Assembly: GCA_001683905.1 (NCBI GenBank)
Contig: LXQK01000017.1
Location: 49,564 to 96,679, forward strand
Direction of reading: 5' to 3'
Length of the DNA: 47,116 bases
From: Marivirga sp. ANT-B6
GTDB lineage: Bacteria; Bacteroidota; Bacteroidia; Cytophagales; Cyclobacteriaceae
A model generated the notes under the pieces. It had not been told where the DNA came from and did not search any database. It worked only from the letters and a program-made list of their open reading frames with translations. This document shows, piece by piece, positions 40,789 to 47,116 of the stretch; positions within the stretch are counted from its first letter, which is position 1; every line of letters begins with the position of its first letter. The translations under genes and the position numbers were made by a program.

Positions 40789-42417
40789 TTATGTTTGAAT
40801 AACGCCAACGTTGAATTTTTCCGTGATAGGCGCATGGTCTGCAGCTTCAATTCCCATAGAAATAACTTTTCTGGTTTCTTTCGGATCAATGATACCATCT
40901 ACCCAAAGGCGCGCCGCTGCGTAATAGGGGCTTAGTTGGTCATTGTATTTGTCGGTAATCTCTGCCAGCATCTTATCTTCATCTTCTATGGTCAGCGCGT
41001 TGCCCTTCCTTTTCAAGGCAGCGACTTTGATCTGCAGGAGCGTTTTGGCGGCTGCGGCACCACTCATCACTGCCATTTGTGCGGTTGGCCACGCATAGAT
41101 CAAGCGCGGATCGTAAGCCTTTCCGCACATGGCATAATTGCCGGCGCCGTAGGAGTTGCCTAGAATGATGGTGAATTTAGGGACGACAGAGTTAGCCATG
41201 GCATTGACCATTTTAGCACCATCTTTGATGATGCCCCCATGCTCGGCGCGGCTACCCACCATAAAGCCACTTACATCCTGCAAAAAGACAATAGGAATTT
41301 TCCGCTGATTACAGTTCATGATAAACCTGGCAGCTTTATCAGCAGAGTCGGAATAAATAACACCGCCCATCTGCATCTCACCTTTTTTCGATTTCACTAC
41401 TTTGCGCTGGTTGGCAATAATACCTACCGCCCAACCATCTATTCTGGCAGTGCCGCATAATAGCGACTTGCCATACAACGCTTTATACTCTTCAAATTCC
41501 GAGTTATCAACCAGCCGTTCGATGACTTCACCCATATCATAGGGTTTTACCCTATCTTGAGGAAAAATACCGAAAAGATCTTCCACATCTTTTTTAGGAG
41601 CCGCAGGTGTCTTTCTGTTAAAGCCCGCCTTGCTGTCATATCCAAGCTTATCAAATATACCCCTGATGGCATCGAGGCATTGCTGATCATTGTCATATTT
41701 ATTATCGGTAACACCAGAGATTTCACAATGGGTTGTCGCTCCCCCCAGGGTTTCATTATCGACGGTTTCTCCAACTGCCGCTTTTACCAGATAGCTGCCT
41801 GCCAGGAAAATCGAGCCTGTCTTGTCCACGATCATTGCCTCATCGGACATGATCGGAAGATATGCTCCCCCTGCTACACAGCTGCCCATGATCGCAGCGA
41901 TTTGTACTATGCCCATGGCAGACATTTTCGCATTGTTCCTAAACTGGCGGCCGAAATGCTCCTTATCAGGGAAAATCTCGTCCTGAAGCGGCAAAAATAC
42001 GCCGGCACTATCTACCAGGTATATGATAGGCAATCTGTTTTCTATAGAAATTTCCTGGGCGCGAAGATTTTTCTTTGCTGTAATCGGGAACCACGCTCCT
42101 GCCTTCACCGTGGCATCGTTGGCTACAATTACACACTGCCTTCTATTCACGTAGCCAATGCCTGTAACTACGCCAGCCGAAGGGCAGCCGCCGTATTCTT
42201 CGTACATGCCTTCGCCGGCAAAAGCACCCACTTCCAAAAATTCCGATTCAGGATCAACCAGGTATTGTATTCTTTCACGCGCTGTTAACTTTCCCTTTTC
42301 ATGCTGACTCTTGATCTTCTTTTCTCCACCACCCAAATAAACTTCTTTGAGTTTTTTATCAAGTTGATAACATAGCAGTTTTAGGGAATCTTCGTTTTTG
42401 TTGAATTCTAAATCCAT
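40789..42417 (-). CDS. Acyl-CoA carboxylase carboxyltransferase (beta) subunit, MccB-type
   Basis: The 542-residue protein has the crotonase-like carboxyltransferase fold. 'GKLTARERIQYLVDPESEF' is at the N-terminus, 'QDEIFPDKEHFGRQFRNNAKMSAMGI' follows, and the oxyanion-hole glycines lie in 'GSCVAGGAYLP' and 'GNSYGAGNYAMCGKAYDPR'. The 'QDExFPDxxHFGRxFxNxAxMSAxGI' block is that of 3-methylcrotonyl-CoA (and geranyl-CoA) carboxylase beta subunits rather than of propionyl-CoA carboxylase. It transfers CO2 from carboxybiotin to an acyl-CoA. The biotin carboxylase subunit is not in the window. One departure from the usual 'DSGGANLPRQDE' is 'DSAGVFLPLQDE'. A leucine-degradation role is most likely; propionyl-CoA carboxylation cannot be excluded. 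Confidence 0.92.
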   Translation of the reverse strand: MDLEFNKNEDSLKLLCYQLDKKLKEVYLGGGEKKIKSQHEKGKLTARERIQYLVDPESEFLEVGAFAGEGMYEEYGGCPSAGVVTGIGYVNRRQCVIVANDATVKAGAWFPITAKKNLRAQEISIENRLPIIYLVDSAGVFLPLQDEIFPDKEHFGRQFRNNAKMSAMGIVQIAAIMGSCVAGGAYLPIMSDEAMIVDKTGSIFLAGSYLVKAAVGETVDNETLGGATTHCEISGVTDNKYDNDQQCLDAIRGIFDKLGYDSKAGFNRKTPAAPKKDVEDLFGIFPQDRVKPYDMGEVIERLVDNSEFEEYKALYGKSLLCGTARIDGWAVGIIANQRKVVKSKKGEMQMGGVIYSDSADKAARFIMNCNQRKIPIVFLQDVSGFMVGSRAEHGGIIKDGAKMVNAMANSVVPKFTIILGNSYGAGNYAMCGKAYDPRLIYAWPTAQMAVMSGAAAAKTLLQIKVAALKRKGNALTIEDEDKMLAEITDKYNDQLSPYYAAARLWVDGIIDPKETRKVISMGIEAADHAPITEKFNVGVIQT

Positions 42418-42508
42418 GAATAAGTTAATTGAGCTTATGCTAAATAAAAAAATCTTTTGGTGAGCAAGACGGTCATCTTAATCACCAATAACAGAAGAAA
42501 AAGAAAGC

Positions 42509-43483
42509 TTATTCGATAACGATGTCTCTTAATTCTTCCTCTTCCACCTTATCCTTCGACTTGTCTTTCCTTCCAAAAACAGAGAAATGGACATACCGTT
42601 TGGGGTTTTGCCGTACGTCTATCAATAACCTGTCAAGGTCTCGTGCCGATTGGTTAAGGTTTCTATATAATGAATCGTTATGGGCCAATTTACCTAGGGT
42701 TCCATGGCCTTCCTTAATATCGTTAAGGATGGTATTTAAATTTTGCATCGCCAGGTTTGCCTTGTCCATCACCTGGGTTACCTGTAAATTATTTAATGTA
42801 TCGGTAAACTGGTTTAATTTGGCAAGCATTGGTATGATGCCCTTGTCAGGGTCTGACAGTGCACCCGAAAGACGGGCCATATCGGAGGATACTTTCGAAA
42901 TCTGCTGCCGGTTTTCTGCTGCCAGCAGTTTGATATCTTCTGAGGTTTGTCTGAAGTTGTCAATGGTTTGATTGATACCTGCCTCATTATTGGCGATATT
43001 AGCTAAAATTTTGTTGAGATTGGTAACTGCATCATCCACATTATTGATCACCGGCATGGCAGTTTCCTTGATAGCCTCGGCCATTCCTTGATCGACGATG
43101 CCGCGAATGGTATCCCCTTCCTGTAAAACATTTACCACCCTACCGACCTCCAGTACGATGGCTTTACTTCCTAAAAAATCACTATCAATCAACAGCGCAA
43201 CGGTTGAGTCACTGAGCACTATATCATCTTCTATGTCTAATTCTACCAGAATTTTGTTTTGCCTGTGCTGCATGATTGTAATGCTGCCTACGCGTCCCAC
43301 AGTTAGGCCGTTGATCATGATAGGATTAGACGGACTTAAACCATCAATTTTATCATAAATAGCAAAATATGTATTATTCGGAGAGAAAAAATCAACACCT
43401 TTTAAAAAATTGAATCCTATATATAACACAGACCCGGCAATAACAGCCAGGAGACCTACTTTTGCTTCCTTTGATATCTTCAC
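42509..43483 (-). CDS. MCE/MlaD-family lipid transport protein, membrane anchored
   Basis: The start is GTG (43483); the reading 'MKISKEAKVGLLAVIAGSVLYIGFNFLKG' is the normal family beginning with one N-terminal membrane helix (about 9-28). The MCE domain follows at about 35-115, with 'TYFAIYDKIDGLSPSNPIMINGLTVGRV' and 'DSDFLGSKAIVLEVG'. A long helical/coiled region (about 130-300) completes the 324 residues. MlaD-type proteins form hexameric rings or barrels for phospholipid traffic between the membranes. The MlaE permease and MlaF ATPase are not adjacent. It is directly downstream of the cell-wall amidase (10-base gap). Confidence 0.9.
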   Translation of the reverse strand: MKISKEAKVGLLAVIAGSVLYIGFNFLKGVDFFSPNNTYFAIYDKIDGLSPSNPIMINGLTVGRVGSITIMQHRQNKILVELDIEDDIVLSDSTVALLIDSDFLGSKAIVLEVGRVVNVLQEGDTIRGIVDQGMAEAIKETAMPVINNVDDAVTNLNKILANIANNEAGINQTIDNFRQTSEDIKLLAAENRQQISKVSSDMARLSGALSDPDKGIIPMLAKLNQFTDTLNNLQVTQVMDKANLAMQNLNTILNDIKEGHGTLGKLAHNDSLYRNLNQSARDLDRLLIDVRQNPKRYVHFSVFGRKDKSKDKVEEEELRDIVIE

Positions 43484-43493
43484 GTATAAATTT

Positions 43494-44276
43494 TTAATTC
43501 ATGGATTCAATTTCTTCCTTGTAATCTCTAAAGGCCCTGAAAATACCGGAAGCTATATACGTCTGACCTAGATTATCGTTTAGATATTTCTCTTCTTTCG
43601 GGTTACTTAAAAAACCAACCTCAACAAGCACCGCCGGCATGGAAGATTTATGAAGCACAACAAACCCTTCTTGTTTTACGCCTCTGTTATGTCGCCCGAC
43701 TCTTTTCTCAAATTGATCCTGAATATTTTGTGCTAATTTAAGACTATTTCCCAAATAGGCATTTTGAACCAGTGAAAATAATATATGTGACTCCGGAGAT
43801 TTGGGATCAAACCCTTCATATTTCTCTTCATAATCTTCTTCCAAAAGAATCACAGCATTTTCTCTTTTCGCCACCTCAAGATTATCCTTCGAACGATTCA
43901 AGCCCATCACCCAGGTCTCAGTACCTTCTACGCTATGGTTTCCTACGGCATTGCAATGGATAGAAATGAAGAGATCCGCCCCATTTTTGTTAGCAATATC
44001 GGCTCTGTCTACCAGGCCGGGGAATGTATCACCCGTTCGGGTATAAATTACTTCTACACCAGCAATATTATCCTCAATGAGCTTTCCCAATTTTAAAGCT
44101 ATGGCAAGCGCTACATCTTTTTCTTTCGAAATTCTCCCCGAGGTACCCGGATCTTTGCCGCCATGGCCCGCGTCAATTACAACCTTCTTGACCTTGTACA
44201 CACTAACCCCTGCCGGATTAAAAGACACGGTTAAAATCAAGAGGGAAAAACAAATTAGTAGAACAATATTCTTCAC
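43494..44276 (-). CDS. N-acetylmuramoyl-L-alanine amidase (Amidase_3 family)
   Basis: The zinc amidase motifs are 'VVIDAGHGGKDPGTSG', 'SIHCNAVGN', 'YLGNSLKLAQNIQDQFEKR' and 'PAVLVEVGFLSNPKEEKYL', giving the His/Glu/His/Glu site that cleaves the amide between MurNAc and the peptide stem. The tracked ORF starts at TTG (44318). A GTG at 44276 begins directly before the export signal (VKNIVLLICFSLLILTVSF) and avoids using the putative promoter region as codons, so I prefer it (260 residues), though either is possible. No ATG fits. It is divergent from lptD and followed by the MCE gene. It likely acts in the periplasm in cell separation or wall turnover. Confidence 0.92.
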   Translation of the reverse strand: MKNIVLLICFSLLILTVSFNPAGVSVYKVKKVVIDAGHGGKDPGTSGRISKEKDVALAIALKLGKLIEDNIAGVEVIYTRTGDTFPGLVDRADIANKNGADLFISIHCNAVGNHSVEGTETWVMGLNRSKDNLEVAKRENAVILLEEDYEEKYEGFDPKSPESHILFSLVQNAYLGNSLKLAQNIQDQFEKRVGRHNRGVKQEGFVVLHKSSMPAVLVEVGFLSNPKEEKYLNDNLGQTYIASGIFRAFRDYKEEIESMN

Positions 44277-44305
44277 TATATTTCGGTTGTTAATTCCTAA
44301 ACCAA

Positions 44306-44313
44306 TAACTTTA
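44306..44313 (+). promoter_or_regulatory. Weak -7-like element for lptD
   Basis: TAACTTTA (7/8 match to TAnnTTTG) lies 40 bases before the proposed lptD TTG start, in the short region between the divergent amidase and lptD genes. A TTG occurs 16 bases upstream (44287-44289). It is the only promoter-like site on this strand in the interval. Confidence 0.3.
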
Positions 44314-44352
44314 CGCAAAATTGTAATTTTTTCTGTAAAACTGAAAAAACTG

Positions 44353-47076
44353 TTGTATAAATTAAAATACGCTTTATTTCTTCTTTTATTATTTGCCTTT
44401 ATCGATCAAGCCAGCGCCCAACAAAGAAAGAAAAAAGAAAGCCAGGCGGAAGCACCAATAAAGGTAGAACCTGTTATTCCAAACGACGGTGTACAACCTA
44501 TATATACCGACTCACTTCCTGGTGATTCCAGCCGCATCAACCTAACCATTATACCGCAAGATACGACAATTGCTGATTCTTTAGCTGCACCGACTGGAGA
44601 CATTGAGACAACAATCAAATACTCTGCCAGAGATTCTATAGAAATGGATGCCTCTCAGAAGATCATGACGCTTTTTGGCGATGCAAAAATAACCTATGGT
44701 AACACCAGAATTGAGGCAGCAATCATTGAAATTAATTATCTTACGAACCAGATTAACGCAAAAGGAAACGTTGACACCACAGGTAAATACATAGGGAAAC
44801 CGGTTTTTACCGAGGATCAAACTTATGTTACCGATAGCATGGTATATAATTTCAAAACAAAAAAAGCCTTTATATCAGGGGTAGTTACCCAACAAGGGGA
44901 AGCGTTCATTCATGGCGAGGAAATTAAGAAAAATGAAAGAGATGAAGTATTTATTTCACATGCCCAATACACGACTTGCAACCTGGAAAATCCACATTTT
45001 CATATCCAGGCACGAAAGTTAAAAGTAGTTCCAAACGATAAGATTGTCTCAGGCCCATTCAATTTGTACATCAACGACGTACCTACTCCACTTGGCTTTG
45101 GCTTTGGCATATTCCCTGCGCCAAGAAAAAGTGCTTCAGGGATCATTGTGCCTACCTATGGTGAGGAGAGACGACGTGGTTTCTTTTTGCGGGAGGGAGG
45201 CTATTATTTCGCTATCAGCGACCGGATTGACCTTCAATTATTAGGAGAAATCTATTCGAAGGGCTCGAAAGGTTTTACCGTACTTTCCAATTACAAAAAA
45301 CGCTACGCCCATACCGGAGTGTTGGATTTTAACTTTTTAAGCCAGCGTTTAACGGATAATATTGAAGACTCCGTCAAACAAAACGACTTTCGGTTTAGGT
45401 GGAACCACGCTCCTGCCAATCGGACGGGGGGACGTTTTACGGCCAATGTCAATGCTGCTACGTCGAGCTACAACCAAAATAATGCACTGGATGTATATCA
45501 AAATTTACAATCCATCATTCAATCGAGTATATCTTATGCTGCACCGCTAGGCCGCATTTTCAATATTACGGTGTCTGCCAGGCATAATCAAAATGTAAGA
45601 ACAAATGAGGTCGACTTATTCTTGCCGGAGGTAAGTTTAAATATGAACAGGATTTACCCATTCAAAAACGTTGGAAAATCAAATAATGCCTGGTATAAGA
45701 AATTGTACTTTGCGCAAAATTTCAACTATAGCAGAAGGGTGACCAACCGGATCAGTCCCGACAGTATTGCTCCGTTTAATTTCGAAACGTTTCCGGAATT
45801 ATGGAGAAATGCCCAGGAGTCAGCCTCTGAGCCACAACCCTTAAATTTTGCCATTCCTATAGAAACTTCATTTAAGGTGTTGAAGCATTTTACTTTGAGC
45901 CCTCGGATCGTGCATACGGAGTTTTTATATTTCAGCCGGTTTGAGAATAGGTTTGATGCAGAGAGAGGTGAAGTTATACAAGACACATTAAAAGGTATCT
46001 CCCGGGCATTTACGACCAGTGGCGGAGCACAATTGACTACCATGATCTATGGATTTTACTACCCCAAGGGGGGCAAAATTAAAGGCATCCGCCATGTGAT
46101 GACACCTACGTTGGGGTTAACGTTTCAGCCCGACTATAAAAATAAGATCTTTGGATATTACGACCGGGTAGTAGATAATGAAGGGGTGGAAGCATATAGG
46201 GCGCGCTATCGCGGTGCACCAGGAACAGGTAAAAACGGCATCGTAAACTTCTCCCTGAAGAATGCGCTCGAGCTAAAGGTGGTGGACAAAAAAGATACTG
46301 TAGCCCAGGAGCGTAAAGTACCTTTGTTTGAAGAGCTATCTTTCAACACTTCGTATAATCTATATGCTGACTCTTTTAATCTTAGGCCTGTTAACCTGGT
46401 GGCCCGAACAAGGCTATTCAAGGACAAACTGGATATTAGCTTCCAGGCCATTCTTGATCCCTATGTCTATCGCCTGCAAAGCGAAACCATCAATTCGCGT
46501 GGTGAAAGAGAGGTAGTACAATCCCGATTAAACGATTTTGCATGGAACAACGGCCAGGGTCTTGGCCAGATCAGTAGTTTTAATGTTTCATTAGGTACAA
46601 GTTTGAACCCGAAGGCGCGAAAAAGAGAAGCTGAGTTGCCACCTCCTCCAGCACGTATCGATGATGTCGATTTTGCGGACGAAAGAGAAATGATTTACGC
46701 CAACCCAAACGATTATGTGGACTGGAGTGTACCGTGGAATTTGAGGGTAAATTATATTTTCAGGTACAGCAAAGTAGGCTTTAATGACACGCGCATTGAC
46801 GCCCAAACCGTAACCTTTACAGGAGACGTAAGCATCACAGAAAAATGGAAAATAGGCTTTAACAGCGGGTATGACTTTCAGCAAAAGCTTTTTACCAATA
46901 CCAGAATAAACATCATCCGTGACCTGCATTGCTGGGAGATGCGGTTTGACTGGACACCCTTCGGTGCTTTCACTTCCTATGCTCTGAATATCAATGTTAA
47001 AGCTGCCATTCTGCAGGATCTAAAACTAAGCCGAAGAAGGTCGTTTAGAGATAATAGCAGCTTTGTAAGACAGTAA
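44353..47076 (+). CDS. lptD: LPS-assembly protein LptD (OstA/Imp family)
   Basis: The tracked 999-residue ORF begins inside the amidase gene, so its first ~92 residues are antisense artefact. The true start is probably TTG at 44353 (907 residues), which opens a signal peptide (LYKLKYALFLLLLFAFIDQASAQ); the next ATG is 290 bases further on, inside the domain. An OstA/LptA-like jellyroll follows (about 95-220: 'MTLFGDAKITYGNTRIEA', 'INAKGNVDTTGKYIG'), then 'FPAPRKSASGIIVPTYGEE' and a large beta-barrel. The ending is 'LKLSRRRSFRDNSSFVRQ'. It inserts LPS into the outer membrane with LptE. A Cys in 'AQYTTCNLENPHFHI' is conserved in the family. Confidence 0.93.
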   Translation: MYKLKYALFLLLLFAFIDQASAQQRKKKESQAEAPIKVEPVIPNDGVQPIYTDSLPGDSSRINLTIIPQDTTIADSLAAPTGDIETTIKYSARDSIEMDASQKIMTLFGDAKITYGNTRIEAAIIEINYLTNQINAKGNVDTTGKYIGKPVFTEDQTYVTDSMVYNFKTKKAFISGVVTQQGEAFIHGEEIKKNERDEVFISHAQYTTCNLENPHFHIQARKLKVVPNDKIVSGPFNLYINDVPTPLGFGFGIFPAPRKSASGIIVPTYGEERRRGFFLREGGYYFAISDRIDLQLLGEIYSKGSKGFTVLSNYKKRYAHTGVLDFNFLSQRLTDNIEDSVKQNDFRFRWNHAPANRTGGRFTANVNAATSSYNQNNALDVYQNLQSIIQSSISYAAPLGRIFNITVSARHNQNVRTNEVDLFLPEVSLNMNRIYPFKNVGKSNNAWYKKLYFAQNFNYSRRVTNRISPDSIAPFNFETFPELWRNAQESASEPQPLNFAIPIETSFKVLKHFTLSPRIVHTEFLYFSRFENRFDAERGEVIQDTLKGISRAFTTSGGAQLTTMIYGFYYPKGGKIKGIRHVMTPTLGLTFQPDYKNKIFGYYDRVVDNEGVEAYRARYRGAPGTGKNGIVNFSLKNALELKVVDKKDTVAQERKVPLFEELSFNTSYNLYADSFNLRPVNLVARTRLFKDKLDISFQAILDPYVYRLQSETINSRGEREVVQSRLNDFAWNNGQGLGQISSFNVSLGTSLNPKARKREAELPPPPARIDDVDFADEREMIYANPNDYVDWSVPWNLRVNYIFRYSKVGFNDTRIDAQTVTFTGDVSITEKWKIGFNSGYDFQQKLFTNTRINIIRDLHCWEMRFDWTPFGAFTSYALNINVKAAILQDLKLSRRRSFRDNSSFVRQ

Positions 47077-47116
47077 AAAAAGCCTGGTATACATACCAAC
47101 CCCTCCTATACAGATC
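47077..47116. other. Right-edge intergenic sequence
   Basis: Forty bases follow the lptD stop. GGTAT-ac-ATACC forms a small 5-bp hairpin just after the gene (47090-47101) that may begin a terminator, but there is no U-tract. Nothing else is visible before the window ends. Confidence 0.3.

Noticed and set aside
41557-42288. 243-residue plus-strand ORF inside the carboxyltransferase gene
   Set aside because: Long because of codon bias in the real gene; Cys/Arg-rich translation with no family features.
44077-44352. N-terminal 92 residues of the 999-residue lptD ORF
   Set aside because: They are antisense to the amidase coding region, and the LptD signal peptide begins after them.
1-47116. CRISPR array, tRNA/rRNA genes, prophage or integrative element
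   Set aside because: No regularly spaced repeats, tRNA-like cloverleaf, rRNA sequence, integrase or phage structural gene was seen on reading both strands.

Overview
This window looks like ordinary chromosome from a Bacteroidota bacterium, most likely of the Cytophagales/Sphingobacteriia type. This is an inference from gene content. The signs are short AMP nucleosidase and AlkB proteins, an rplM-rpsI-rpsB-tsf cluster preceded by a Bacteroidetes-type promoter (TATCTTTG), a DUF2807 head-GIN protein, split 5'-nucleotidase genes, a large LptD, weak or absent Shine-Dalgarno sequences, and several TTG/GTG starts. No prophage, CRISPR array, rRNA or tRNA was recognised. The one clear mobile-element trace is a dead REP-associated tyrosine transposase (RAYT) fragment near the left edge, with three REP-like hairpins beside it.

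Layout, left to right. 1-640: tail of an unidentified gene, then the RAYT remnant and its hairpins. 0.64-3.1 kb: an aldehyde dehydrogenase plus AlkB alkane hydroxylase operon. 3.1-6.3 kb (minus): dnaA and a 5'-nucleotidase split into a lipoprotein C-terminal domain and a Tat-exported catalytic domain. 6.4-11.5 kb: methylmalonyl-CoA mutase small and large subunits and the MeaB GTPase. 11.5-12.9 kb (minus): a DUF2807 protein and a Dph6-like ATP pyrophosphatase. 13.1-16.4 kb: a BtuFCD/FecBCD-type ABC importer, plausibly supplying cobalamin to the mutase. 16.4-19.3 kb: a flavin disulfide-reductase homologue, a TIGR04283 glycosyltransferase and a convergent DUF547 protein. 19.6-23.6 kb: an FAD/NAD(P) oxidoreductase, a NapH/NosR-like membrane polyferredoxin and an SMP-30 lactonase-like protein.

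23.6-28.9 kb: M16 peptidase, GT4 glycosyltransferase, Xaa-Pro aminopeptidase, RidA protein and flavodoxin-like reductase. 29.0-32.6 kb (minus): rluA-family pseudouridine synthase, rplM, rpsI, rpsB and tsf. 32.6-33.1 kb: a gene-free stretch with a GC-rich structured element. 33.1-39.8 kb: soluble PAS histidine kinase, alanine dehydrogenase, an HsdR_N-type nuclease-fold protein, AMP nucleosidase and an amidohydrolase lipoprotein. 39.8-44.3 kb (minus): SirB1-like protein, a possible overlooked small ORF, an MccB-type carboxyltransferase, an MCE/MlaD protein and a cell-wall amidase. 44.35-47.08 kb: lptD.

The main metabolic theme is acyl-CoA use. AlkB and ALDH could feed fatty acids into beta-oxidation, odd chains and branched amino acids would give propionyl-CoA, and MutAB/MeaB with imported B12 would convert methylmalonyl-CoA to succinyl-CoA. 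The right end is envelope biogenesis (LptD, MCE, amidase). No complete, obviously new defence or biosynthetic system was found. The best leads are the FAD oxidoreductase/polyferredoxin pair, the flavin reductase/TIGR04283/DUF547 group, the RAYT relic with hairpins, the 32.84-32.93 kb element, a translationally coupled unlisted ORF at 40.64-40.79 kb, and a recurrent arrangement in which inverted repeats lie inside the 3' coding ends of convergent genes. Where the ORF track begins at TTG or GTG, starts were moved to a downstream ATG if one fits the family or a signal peptide.
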